Shown: in pieces, positions 27,386-36,046 of the stretch | Layout of the letters: each line of letters begins with the position of its first letter | How positions within the stretch are numbered: position 1 is the stretch's first letter | Translations under genes and position numbers: made by a program | The notes under the pieces: generated by a model | What the model saw: the letters and a program-made list of their open reading frames with translations, nothing else | What the model was told of the DNA's origin: nothing | The model's database searches: none | Assembly (NCBI RefSeq): GCF_009757775.1 | Contig: NZ_RHLK01000001.1 | Location: 533,608-597,607 of the forward strand | DNA length: 64,000 bases | Source: Paenibacillus lutrae | GTDB lineage: Bacteria > Bacillota > Bacilli > Paenibacillales > NBRC-103111 | Direction: 5' to 3'

Positions 27386-28927
27386 TTAGATCACCTCCTC
27401 TGCAGAAGTGGGATGAACCGGCCCGGAGCGGCGTTTCGTTGATGGAAACAACCAGACTGCAAGAAAGAAAAGGAACGCGAGCCCGACGAACAGGTAGAGC
27501 GCATAGACGAGCCAGATGACCGTCACAGGCGACCATACCGCGACTACCGCAAGCGGCAAGCCCGCAAAAGCAGCCTCGAGCAGCAGCCCGATTCCCCACA
27601 AAGAGCCTCCGGTCAGCAATAGCGCAGCTGCCAGGCCGATGAGTCTTCTTCCTTTTGGGGGAACGAAGACGCGCCGCTGACGACGAAGTTGTCCTGGTAT
27701 TCCGATCGCCTTACCCGCCATCATAAGCATGAAGACACTGATAAGACTCAGCAAGATCATCGAAATGCGATCAAGCTGCGGATAGAAATCCGCTTCAGCG
27801 GGCGGAAGCTCCTGCTCCCGCAGCAGGCTCATCAAACCTTGACCGATATGGAACGTATAGGCGGAGTTGATGTTAGCGAGTACTCCTACACCGAGCTGCT
27901 CTTGCGGACGCATGATGAAATAGGACGAGAAATTAGGGTTAGAGCCCTGGTGCGAGAGCTCTTGGCCGTCCGCCGTTACAAACCATCCTGCGGCATAGTA
28001 GGCTCCGCTTGCGTCCGGTCCTACGCTCGTATCGGGCATATGGGAACGTTCGATGATGTTCCTGTCCGTCTCGGAGATACTCCTCGTCCCGAGTTGGAGC
28101 AGCAGCCACTGCCCGATATCGACCGCACTGGAGACTAGGTAACCGGCGGGTGTGTTTCCCCTATAAACGGGCGCTTCGTATAAACGAGGCGAGCCGAAAC
28201 CGATCTTATATCCCTTGGCGAGCCGCTGCGGGCCTTTCAGCTGTGCGGCAGGCACCGTGTTGTTCATGCCAAACCGCTGCAGCAGCCCGGACATGTAGGC
28301 TTCGTATGACATACCCGAGACTTCCTGGATGACCAGTCCCAGGACATCATAATTGATGGTGGCATATTGATATTTATCTCCCGGCCGGCTATCCAGCGCA
28401 GTACCCGATAACGCCCGAACCGTCTGTTCCAGCGCCTGTTCTCCCGAACTGATCGGGATGGAAGCGAGCGAAGCGAACGGCACTCCGCTCGTGTGGTGCA
28501 GCAGTTGGGCCAGCGTCACCGTAGCCGGCTGTCCTTGATACGTTAGCGAGAGCCACGGAATATAGCGGGTGACCGGATCGTCGAGGCCAAGCGCGTTTTC
28601 ACGCTCCAGCTCTAACAAGGCTAAGCCTGTGAATGCTTTGGAAGTCGATCCCAATTCAAATAATGTCGTGCTTGATGCCGGAATTCCCGCTGCTCGATCG
28701 GCCTGCCCGTATCCCTTCGTATAGACCACCTGATCCCCGCTTACGATTACAACTGCGGCTCCCGGGCTTTGCGCTTTCGCCAGTTGGGCCTGCACGAACT
28801 CGTCGACGGCAGTCGTATCTATATTCGTCTGTCTCGGCGGAGAAGGGGCTCCGCCTTCGGCGGCTGCAGCTGGCGGACTGACTAACAGCAGCATCATCAG
28901 TACGTAGAAAGCAAGTTTCTTTACCAC
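27386..28927 (-). CDS. ClbP/XcnG-type membrane prodrug-activating peptidase
   Basis: 513-residue membrane-bound serine peptidase of the beta-lactamase/AmpC fold. It has an N-terminal signal peptide (residues 1-23, AAAAEGG), the SxxK motif S94-T-S-K97 and a Tyr near residue 188 (YATINY), matching the ClbP triad positions Ser95, Lys98 and Tyr186. The C-terminal part (about 385-500) has three or more hydrophobic helices, as in ClbP, XcnG and ZmaM and unlike soluble beta-lactamases. This family removes the N-acyl-D-Asn cap from prodrugs in the periplasm or at the cell surface. The start is GTG at 28927 with AAAGGGG 9 bp upstream. Its place just after the acyl-D-Asn NRPS is strong contextual support. 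It should act both in activation and in self-protection. Confidence 0.93.
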   Translation of the reverse strand: MVKKLAFYVLMMLLLVSPPAAAAEGGAPSPPRQTNIDTTAVDEFVQAQLAKAQSPGAAVVIVSGDQVVYTKGYGQADRAAGIPASSTTLFELGSTSKAFTGLALLELERENALGLDDPVTRYIPWLSLTYQGQPATVTLAQLLHHTSGVPFASLASIPISSGEQALEQTVRALSGTALDSRPGDKYQYATINYDVLGLVIQEVSGMSYEAYMSGLLQRFGMNNTVPAAQLKGPQRLAKGYKIGFGSPRLYEAPVYRGNTPAGYLVSSAVDIGQWLLLQLGTRSISETDRNIIERSHMPDTSVGPDASGAYYAAGWFVTADGQELSHQGSNPNFSSYFIMRPQEQLGVGVLANINSAYTFHIGQGLMSLLREQELPPAEADFYPQLDRISMILLSLISVFMLMMAGKAIGIPGQLRRQRRVFVPPKGRRLIGLAAALLLTGGSLWGIGLLLEAAFAGLPLAVVAVWSPVTVIWLVYALYLFVGLAFLFFLAVWLFPSTKRRSGPVHPTSAEEVI

Positions 28928-28944
28928 GATTGTTCGCCCCTTTA

Positions 28945-31900
28945 TTAATTGAAGAGTACGTCAAGTTCTTCTTGTGCGAGCTTGACCGTCTCAAAATCAG
29001 CGGGCGTAAAATCAGCCTGTTCCCTGTCTGAGCCTAACTGAATGACTTCAGCCAGCCGCTGCATAAAAACTTGGATGAACGCGTCCATAGTATCCCGGCT
29101 GAACATGGCCGTGCTGTATGTCATGCGGACCTGGAGCCTTTTATCCGTAATCATGGCCACAACATCGACCAGGCAGGACAACCTGTTGCTTGGGCATGTA
29201 TCGCTTCCGGTATCATCCCCGGCAATGGCGAGCACGGGACTGTTCAAATGATTATCGATTTCTCCCATATAATTGAAGCGGAGCAGGCTGTCACAGCTTT
29301 TCGGGACGGCTCCCGAACCATATGCCAAGATGCCGTAGTCAATTCCTTTGTTCGGGATTGAGCGAAGCTGCCCTTGGATGCTCTTGATGATCCCCGCTGT
29401 TTTTGTTTCCGTCATCAGGAGGTTAACGGGATACAGCGAAGTGAACCACCCCACGGTTCTGGATACATCCATGTTCTCGAACAACTCTTCGCGTCCATGT
29501 CCCTCCAGTTCGATCGTGACTTTATTCTTGCCGGTAACGGCCCTTACGGCCATTGCCAGCGAGGCGACCAGCAAATCGCTCGCATGAGTTCGGAATGCGG
29601 TATTCGCCTCCCCCAGCAGTTTGCGCGTCTCCTGCTCGGTGAGCTCCTGAACCAGCGTATCGCATACGGCAAGCCGGTTATCATCCGAAGGGAAATCAGC
29701 ATCGAGGCTGCCTTCTGCGTTCTCTACGATCGACTTCCAGTAGTCGAGATGCTCCATTGCCTTCTCGCTGCTATAAGCGTCTACGGCATCCGACCAGGTT
29801 TGAATGGAATGTGTTTTATCCGGCAGAGTCAGGACCGCCCCGGTTAAACCCGCTTTCAGCAGCCGGTCTAAGTCTTCCAGCATAATTCGCCAGGATACAC
29901 CGTCTACAATCAAATGATGTGCGGTCAGCAAGAGACGTTGTCCGCGCTTTCCTTCATCAACTACAAGCGCTTTGAACAGCAGACCTTGTCCGAGACGTAC
30001 ACTTGCTTTGAAAGACTCGGCTTGTTTCTTCAAAGCCGCAGCCCGCTCACCCTCGGGAATGCCGGCAAGGTCGAAGCGGATAAGCTCCACGTCCTCGCGT
30101 CGGGCAGTCCGGTACACGAGGCGGCCGGCATCAACCTGCAGCCTCAAGGCGTCATGATGGCTGATTAACGCAAATAACGCTTCGTGAAGCTGATCCATGG
30201 GCACTGCCCGAGTTAGGCGGAGTAATACCGACTGCGCGTAGTAATGAGGATTATTCCATTCTCTTGAAAAAAACCACGATGTAATCGGCAGCGCTTTAAC
30301 TTCCCCGTAACTCGGCCCTTGCTCAATCGGAGCAGCGGTGTTTATTTCAATGAGCGCAGCCAGTTCACGGATAACCGGATAGCTCATAATTTGCTGCACC
30401 TTCAGCTGATAACCGGCTGCCTTTACTTTCGATACAATCTGTATCCCCTTGATAGAGTCGCCACCCAGCCGATAAAAATTATCCTGAACCGTTATTTCAT
30501 CCAAACGGAGTACATCCTTGAATGTATCCATTAACATCGCTTCGACTCCACTGGTCCGTCCGGTGTCGCTTGTTTCGATGTACGGTTCCGGAGCCGGTAA
30601 AAGACGCCGGTCCACTTTACCGTTCGGAGTAAGCGGCATTTGATCGAGACGGACAAAATAAGCCGGTATCATATAGGAAGGCAGCACATCTGCCAGTTTC
30701 ATTCTCAGCTCCAGAGCCGTAAGCTGTCCCGCAGCGACATAATAAGCGGCAAGCTGCTGATGCCCGTCTTCTCCGGTGCGGTCCATGACGACGGCTTTTT
30801 CGATGCCGTCGATTTCAAGGAGCTGATGCTCGATCTCACCCATTTCAATGCGGTATCCTTTAATTTTGACCTGATGATCAATCCGGCCGTAATATACGAT
30901 GTTGCCGTTCTCGTGGCGCAGGGCCAAATCACCCGTCCGGTACATCCTTTTGCCCGTAAGGAAAGGGTTAGGCAGGAACCGCTCTTGTGTCAGCTCATCC
31001 CTGTGCAAGTAGCCCCGGGCCACCCCGTCCCCGGATATATAGATTTCGCCCATCGATCCGTTCGGGACGGGCTCGAGCTGCTCATTCAGCAAATATATCT
31101 GCACATTGTCAATAGGTTGTCCGATCGGAACGGATACCCCTTCGTCGCTATTCGGATCATACCGGTAAATCATACAGCCGACTACGGTCTCGGTCGGTCC
31201 GTACTCATTGAGGATTTCAATCCCGCCCCGGCTGTGTTCATAAACTTCACGAGCCAGCGAGCATTTCAGGTCCTCACCGCCCACAATGAATGTCCGGACC
31301 GAGTATGCGCTGAAATCCATGTCTTTGATGAGCGCCAGATGAGCCGGCGTCAGCTTGATAACTGTGACCTTGTTGTCTTCCACAATTCGTTTGACGATAA
31401 AGTCGCTACCGTCATCTTCATAGATTTCGATACGGCTGCCGCTAATTAACGGCGCAAAGATAGAGGTCACGGTCAGATCGAAAGCAATAGAGGAATATAG
31501 CGCAAAGACATCGTTGTCCGAGCGGATATACGTTTTGCCGGCCCACCAGATGTAGTTCACCAGTCCCCTGTGCTCGATCATCGCACCTTTGGGATTGCCG
31601 GTTGATCCTGAGGTGTAGATCATATAGACCAGATCGTCTGCTGCAATCTTGGCATTCAGATTACTCCCGTCCTGGTCGTACAGACGCTCATCATCGAGTG
31701 CAAGAACCTCACCCCTGTAAGACAACTGCTCCCATTCCCTGCCGCTCGTCAGCAGCAGCGAAGATCCGCTGTCCTTCAAAATATACTCGATCCGTTCCTT
31801 GGGATATTCGGGATCGATCGGAAGATAGGCCATTCCGGCCTTGATAACCGCCCAGATCCCGACAACGATTGACAGAGAGTGCCGGTCCATGATGGCTGCC

Positions 31901-33417
31901 GGTGTGTGAGGGCTCACTCCTCTCTCCAGTAAAGCTCGGGCCAGCCTATTGGCGCGTTCGTTCAGTTCGCCGTAAGTAAGCGATTGTCCCCTGAATGAAA
32001 CGGCCATGCGATCCGGAGTCCGTTCGACTTGTTCTTCAAACAGCTGCAAGATCGTTTTATGCGAGGGATATTCGCAATCCGTTGTGTTGTATGTATACAG
32101 AAGCTTCGTACGCTCATCCGGCAGAAGCAGCTGCAATTCATTAAGTGCGGCATCGGGACGGCTCAGGACTTGATCGGTTAAATAGAGAAGGCGGTCATGC
32201 ATTTCATCGATCTGCTTCTCCGTGTAGTCGCCTTCTTTATAATCGAAATACAGCTCCAGTTCTTCATCCGGTGACCATTCGGTAACGATGAGCTGCAGGG
32301 AATACAGCTGATTGCCGTTATTCACTTCGACTTGCTGCATCTTCCATCCAGGACCGAAATTCCGGTCGAATGCCGTATTATAATAGTTCACGCAAATTTG
32401 AAATAATTGATCCAATCCCCGCTGCTGAAGCTGAAGATCCTGTACGAGCAGGTTATACGGATATTTCTGATGAAAATAACATTGAATGAGTTCTTGATTA
32501 ACGGTATGTATGAATGAAGAGAAAGACAACTCATGCTCGATGTCAATGAGAAAAGGCATCGTGCTCGTAAACATCCCGAATGTATTTTTTTCTTTGGCCC
32601 CCGTACGATTTAATACAGGAGTGCCTATCAGGAGGCGGTTTTGCTGATTCGCTTTGTGGAGATAAAGGAGCATCGTTGCTACGAAAAAAGTATTCAACGA
32701 AATATGATGGGTTTGTGCAAATTCGCGGATGGCAGCGGAAGCAGACCGGCTTATCGAGAATTTTTTGCGGTTACCTGCAGTGCCGATTGCTGTATGATGC
32801 AGATCAATGTCATGGATGTGATCGAATTTATTATTCCAATAATTTTTATTTTTCGTAAAGCGAGGAGATGACAAATACTTATGTTCTTGCTCAATATAAT
32901 CCAGATAGGTTGGACGGGGCTCGTGGCAAACTTCCTCCCCTTGCATCAATTGTGTATAAATTTGGTTAATGTGTGTCGTCATTAATTTAAAAGACCAGCC
33001 GTCCGAGATAATATGGTGGAATTTTGTCAGATATGCGCTTTCTGTCTCACTGATTCTGACAAGAACAAAATCATACAAATGTTCTCCGTCCAGTGCCAGC
33101 GGTTTGGCGAACTCGGCACTCACCCAAGCATCCACATCCGATTCCAGGGCCGTAAAATCCATTAGCGGGAATGTCCTTCTGCTATACTCCGTCACCGTCT
33201 GCTGCACCGATCCGTCCTGCTCGGCAACCCGGATGCGGACGGCATCATTAAGCCGGATAAATTGATTGATCGCTTCCTCCAGTAAAGAAAAATCGACGGG
33301 GCCGTAAATTTTGATAAGTCCACCGATGTTATGTATGCTCGTACCCGGGTATATATTTTCTACATACCAAATTCGTTTTTGCGGATGCGTCAGTGGATAG
33401 AGCTTGCCTGCCTCCAT
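28945..33417 (-). CDS. NRPS loading the prodrug cap: C(starter)-A(Asn)-T-E
   Basis: Initiation synthetase, about 1490 residues. ATG at 33417 is chosen because GGAGGTTATTTCT precedes it; the frame also opens at 33462, inside the upstream gene. An N-terminal C domain in the first module (HHIISDG) points to a starter C that adds a fatty acyl group. The A domain pocket aligned to GrsA reads D-L-T-K-I-G-E-V-G-K, an asparagine code. T has GGDS. The last domain is an epimerase: HHLIVDGVSWRI, EGHGRE, TVGWFTS and FNYMGE are all present. Predicted output: N-acyl-D-Asn on the T domain, as with XcnA and ClbN. The peptidase gene follows after 17 bp. Confidence 0.95.
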   Translation of the reverse strand: MEAGKLYPLTHPQKRIWYVENIYPGTSIHNIGGLIKIYGPVDFSLLEEAINQFIRLNDAVRIRVAEQDGSVQQTVTEYSRRTFPLMDFTALESDVDAWVSAEFAKPLALDGEHLYDFVLVRISETESAYLTKFHHIISDGWSFKLMTTHINQIYTQLMQGEEVCHEPRPTYLDYIEQEHKYLSSPRFTKNKNYWNNKFDHIHDIDLHHTAIGTAGNRKKFSISRSASAAIREFAQTHHISLNTFFVATMLLYLHKANQQNRLLIGTPVLNRTGAKEKNTFGMFTSTMPFLIDIEHELSFSSFIHTVNQELIQCYFHQKYPYNLLVQDLQLQQRGLDQLFQICVNYYNTAFDRNFGPGWKMQQVEVNNGNQLYSLQLIVTEWSPDEELELYFDYKEGDYTEKQIDEMHDRLLYLTDQVLSRPDAALNELQLLLPDERTKLLYTYNTTDCEYPSHKTILQLFEEQVERTPDRMAVSFRGQSLTYGELNERANRLARALLERGVSPHTPAAIMDRHSLSIVVGIWAVIKAGMAYLPIDPEYPKERIEYILKDSGSSLLLTSGREWEQLSYRGEVLALDDERLYDQDGSNLNAKIAADDLVYMIYTSGSTGNPKGAMIEHRGLVNYIWWAGKTYIRSDNDVFALYSSIAFDLTVTSIFAPLISGSRIEIYEDDGSDFIVKRIVEDNKVTVIKLTPAHLALIKDMDFSAYSVRTFIVGGEDLKCSLAREVYEHSRGGIEILNEYGPTETVVGCMIYRYDPNSDEGVSVPIGQPIDNVQIYLLNEQLEPVPNGSMGEIYISGDGVARGYLHRDELTQERFLPNPFLTGKRMYRTGDLALRHENGNIVYYGRIDHQVKIKGYRIEMGEIEHQLLEIDGIEKAVVMDRTGEDGHQQLAAYYVAAGQLTALELRMKLADVLPSYMIPAYFVRLDQMPLTPNGKVDRRLLPAPEPYIETSDTGRTSGVEAMLMDTFKDVLRLDEITVQDNFYRLGGDSIKGIQIVSKVKAAGYQLKVQQIMSYPVIRELAALIEINTAAPIEQGPSYGEVKALPITSWFFSREWNNPHYYAQSVLLRLTRAVPMDQLHEALFALISHHDALRLQVDAGRLVYRTARREDVELIRFDLAGIPEGERAAALKKQAESFKASVRLGQGLLFKALVVDEGKRGQRLLLTAHHLIVDGVSWRIMLEDLDRLLKAGLTGAVLTLPDKTHSIQTWSDAVDAYSSEKAMEHLDYWKSIVENAEGSLDADFPSDDNRLAVCDTLVQELTEQETRKLLGEANTAFRTHASDLLVASLAMAVRAVTGKNKVTIELEGHGREELFENMDVSRTVGWFTSLYPVNLLMTETKTAGIIKSIQGQLRSIPNKGIDYGILAYGSGAVPKSCDSLLRFNYMGEIDNHLNSPVLAIAGDDTGSDTCPSNRLSCLVDVVAMITDKRLQVRMTYSTAMFSRDTMDAFIQVFMQRLAEVIQLGSDREQADFTPADFETVKLAQEELDVLFN

Positions 33418-33451
33418 AGAAATAACCTCCAATCGGAATAAGTTACGAATA

Positions 33452-34474
33452 CTAGGAAACAACCCGATGATCCAGCGCTTTCAAAACCGTTCCCAATATT
33501 CGCTTTTCGCTTTCCATGATGTGAGTCATTTCGTCGAGTCCCTGCTTCAGAATGTAATCCTCCCCCGTTAAGGCATACTTCATCAATAAATGACGCAAAC
33601 TGAATGCTTGCTCTTCTATCGGCTGGAAGCATTCTGCAAAATCCGGTGAAAGAAGGCCCTGCTCGCATAAATAACGGATCCGCAGCCCCATCATTTTCTT
33701 GTGCTCCCATAGAATGTGGATGGGCCGGATATCCCGCTTACGTACAAGTACAGGCATGTTACGAATGAGCGCCGCATAAACATTCAGCCCGAATGCAGCT
33801 TCCAGCGGGTTCGCCGTTCCCCGGTTACGCAAGGAAATATTGCTGCCCGCTATATACTCTTCCAGTGATTCTTGGACGAACGCTGCATCTAACCGGTAAC
33901 TTCCCGATTTATTGAACTTATAGAGGTAGATTTGTTCTTCATAGTTGTCCGTCCATTCGAGGTTCTGGAACCCTTGCTCCATTTCATGGTACGGCACCAC
34001 GGTCTTCTGGAACTGCATCTCCTCATCGTAGCCGAGAACAAGAAATGTTCTGCTCGCATCATCGTAACCGTAAACCAGAATATCGTGAGCATAATGAGTT
34101 TGTTGATAGACTCGTCTCCGTGGGATATAGAATTCATCCACATGCAGAGAGACGGTATATTTGGAACGGATACTATTTATCAGAAATTCGGTAATTCCGG
34201 GCGGTGAATCCAACACGAAGTCTCGCTCCAGTTTTTGTGTGATCAGCCACGGACAGCGGATAAAATCTTCTCCGTAAAAGGTCATAGGCACAGAGTGTGA
34301 AGCGGCTTCTCCCTCAAGGTCCTGATGACAATAGAGATGGATGAAATTGCTGTAAAACCATGGCAGCGCCTCATTGCGGGTGAGTATCGTACAAAGGGGA
34401 TACGCCAGATACTGATATCCGACAAGAGGCGGGATGCTCAATTCCAGTTCTTTGATACCCAAATTCATACTCAC
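33452..34474 (-). CDS. C39/BtrH-like protein at head of the operon
   Basis: 340 residues, not firmly recognised. A central HYAHDILVYGYDD followed by FLVLGYDE resembles the His and Asp region of C39-like cysteine peptidase folds, including the BtrH N-terminal acyltransferase family, and a Cys lies at about residue 28 in YPLCTIL where such folds keep the nucleophile. The C-terminal half is helical without known motifs. No signal peptide. The start is GTG at 34474 or ATG at 34468. Its stop region lies about 35 bp before the NRPS start. First gene of the biosynthetic operon, so a role in acyl transfer or trimming is possible, but this is inference. Confidence 0.7.
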   Translation of the reverse strand: MSMNLGIKELELSIPPLVGYQYLAYPLCTILTRNEALPWFYSNFIHLYCHQDLEGEAASHSVPMTFYGEDFIRCPWLITQKLERDFVLDSPPGITEFLINSIRSKYTVSLHVDEFYIPRRRVYQQTHYAHDILVYGYDDASRTFLVLGYDEEMQFQKTVVPYHEMEQGFQNLEWTDNYEEQIYLYKFNKSGSYRLDAAFVQESLEEYIAGSNISLRNRGTANPLEAAFGLNVYAALIRNMPVLVRKRDIRPIHILWEHKKMMGLRIRYLCEQGLLSPDFAECFQPIEEQAFSLRHLLMKYALTGEDYILKQGLDEMTHIMESEKRILGTVLKALDHRVVS

Positions 34475-34565
34475 TTCTTTCTTAAATCTGTTATTTTGTA
34501 AAATAATGAAGCATCATAGGTTTACCTGTAAATAAATAAATTAACTAATTTATGTAATTTTTTTC

Positions 34566-34601
34566 TACATCCATACTCCCATAGATGTATTTTATTGTCA
34601 A
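34566..34601 (-). promoter_or_regulatory. Candidate promoter and operator of the biosynthetic operon
   Basis: On the minus strand TTGACA (34601-34596) is followed after 17 bp by GAGTAT (34578-34573), a weak -10. An inverted repeat TACATCCAT-6-ATAGATGTA (34566-34589, one mismatch) covers the -10 region. The next gene starts about 95 bp downstream. The rest of 34475-34700 is AT-rich with no other clear signal. Inferred from sequence only. Confidence 0.45.
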
Positions 34602-34703
34602 TATCTAATATATTTCAAATACATACTTTTTCGATCTCTTAATATGTAAAGCTCCGTCTGATTAAGAATAGACTGGAATGTTCATCTCCTCCCCAAACTA
34701 AAA

Positions 34704-34736
34704 AAGAGCAGAAACAGGACCCCTGCTTCTACTCTT
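34704..34736 (-). terminator. Rho-independent terminator
   Basis: A 15-bp stem (AAGAGCAGAAACAGG paired with CCTGCTTCTACTCTT, with wobble pairs) and a T run on the minus strand, just after the DUF1801 gene. It separates that gene from the biosynthetic operon. Confidence 0.8.
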
Positions 34737-34748
34737 GCTTGGAACGGA

Positions 34749-35096
34749 TTATAACGTGCTTGAAGCTTGAATGACCAATGGCACAAGATATCCGGGCTCA
34801 AAAGAATCCCCTTGGCGCAGCTTCATTGTTTTTCTTTCCGGCGGTCCATCGAACTTATCTTCAGGAAGTTCCAATGCAGCAGCATTAAATAGGGTAAAGC
34901 TGACTGTATCTTTGGATGTCGAGATCACTGCCGCATATTTGCCGTTTTTCAGAAAATGAGGCTTTTTATACTGTATACGTTCTTGTACATCCGGTATGGC
35001 CTGGTGGATAACCTCGCGAAGCTTACTAGCCAATTCTCTCTGCCAAGATTCTTTTAGCGCTTCAATAAATCGCTTACTTCCTGATTCATTTTGCAT
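34749..35096 (-). CDS. DUF1801 domain protein
   Basis: 115 residues, YdhG/DUF1801-like. The pattern of the family is visible: RIQYKKPHFLKNGKYAAVISTSKD region in the middle, followed by a basic stretch (PERKTMKLR) and a short C-terminal helix. Members are small single-domain proteins of uncertain function, some linked to iron handling. The ATG at 35096 follows AAGGGAGAG. It stands alone with its own terminator and appears unrelated to the antibiotic operon. Confidence 0.75.
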   Translation of the reverse strand: MQNESGSKRFIEALKESWQRELASKLREVIHQAIPDVQERIQYKKPHFLKNGKYAAVISTSKDTVSFTLFNAAALELPEDKFDGPPERKTMKLRQGDSFEPGYLVPLVIQASSTL

Positions 35097-35256
35097 ACTC
35101 TCCCTTAGTATTCGATAATATTAAATTTTTTTAACATGCTCATTGGCCCTTCTAAACGTTGCAGGATGCTTGCTTGAGGCAGCGGCTGCTGTCCTAAGCC
35201 TTCCCTACTAGTACGTCGGACGGGATACGCCCTAATCGACACGCCTGATCCTCACA

Positions 35257-35746
35257 TTATTCGTCATTATTCCTGCATGCAGCAGCACGGTTCAGCAAAA
35301 GCTCCCGCTCACGGGCATTTCGCGTCATAGAAGCCGCCCGTTCGAATTCAGCACAGGCTTCACCGAACCGTCCCAGCTTTACCAGGAGATCGCCTCGAAC
35401 GCTCGGCAGCAGATGGTAGCCTTTGAGGGAAGGATCGCCGCTAAGCGCATCGACGATTTGCAAACCGAACGCCGGCCCGAACGACATAGATATGGCAACC
35501 GCCGGTTTAACTCGACTATCGGTGACGGCGCTGCTCTTGACAGGGCTTCGTACAGAGCTGCAATCCGAATCCAGTCCGTCTCAGCCGCCGTCGGGGCCGT
35601 GAAGTGCTCTGATAACAGATCAGCCAGCTGCACCTGGCCGGGGAATTTCCGATAGCTGAATGCACCCGCTACCAGTATAAGGGGCGGCCCATGGCAACTT
35701 TGTCATACGTGATTTTTGTACCATCCCGGGAAGTTATTGAATACAT
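35257..35746 (-). pseudogene. Chimeric remnant: alpha/beta-hydrolase start joined to ECF sigma factor tail
   Basis: Starting at 35746 with ATG after AAAGGAGA, the translation MYSITSRDGTKITYDKV is the N-terminus of an alpha/beta-hydrolase. One base is missing after GRPL (near 35672), giving an early stop; in the next frame the hydrolase continues as LVAGAFSYRKFPGQ to about 35600. It then passes directly into ETDWIRIAALYEALSRAAPSPIVELNR, the C-terminal region of an ECF sigma factor of the ECF42 type. A second one-base deletion near 35500 shifts the frame again, after which GYHLLPSVRGDLL and the final helices follow to a stop at 35257. So a deletion fused two genes and two frameshifts followed. 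Non-functional. Confidence 0.75.
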
Positions 35747-36046
35747 GTGAAGTCTCCTTTGCCGTATGACAGATTGTTAGCTCTAGCTTAAAACGAATAA
35801 CAGTTTTTGGAAAGCCTTTCTTTCGTGAAGACATGCCGCTGTGATGTCCCGGTTCCCCGGGTGAAATCAACCTCTATTAAGACGACGAACCATTGACGGC
35901 AATATCGACATAGCGCAAATAAATTTTTGTTATTCAACAGTTGAAAGGACTTTAAACGCTATCGTTTTGATAACATGCAAAAAAAGCCCTTGCGATCGAT
36001 TTCGCAAGAGCTCTTTTGTTAGACTAATAAATACCTCCACTTATAT
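35747..36046. other. Intergenic stretch, no gene seen
   Basis: No supportable reading frame. The right end holds the terminator of the UvrA-like gene; the left end holds the ribosome binding site of the pseudogene. Nothing else recognised. Confidence 0.6.
35979..36015 (-). terminator. Terminator of the UvrA-like gene
   Basis: On the minus strand GAGCTCTTGCGA pairs with TCGCAAGGGCTT around a short loop and is followed by seven T. It lies 32 bp after the UvrA-like stop. Confidence 0.75.

Noticed and set aside
1-34000. Many plus-strand open frames of 60-310 codons inside the synthetase genes
   Set aside because: They lie antisense to clear NRPS/PKS domains, have no ribosome binding sites and no recognisable translation. 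High G+C coding sequence gives such shadows.
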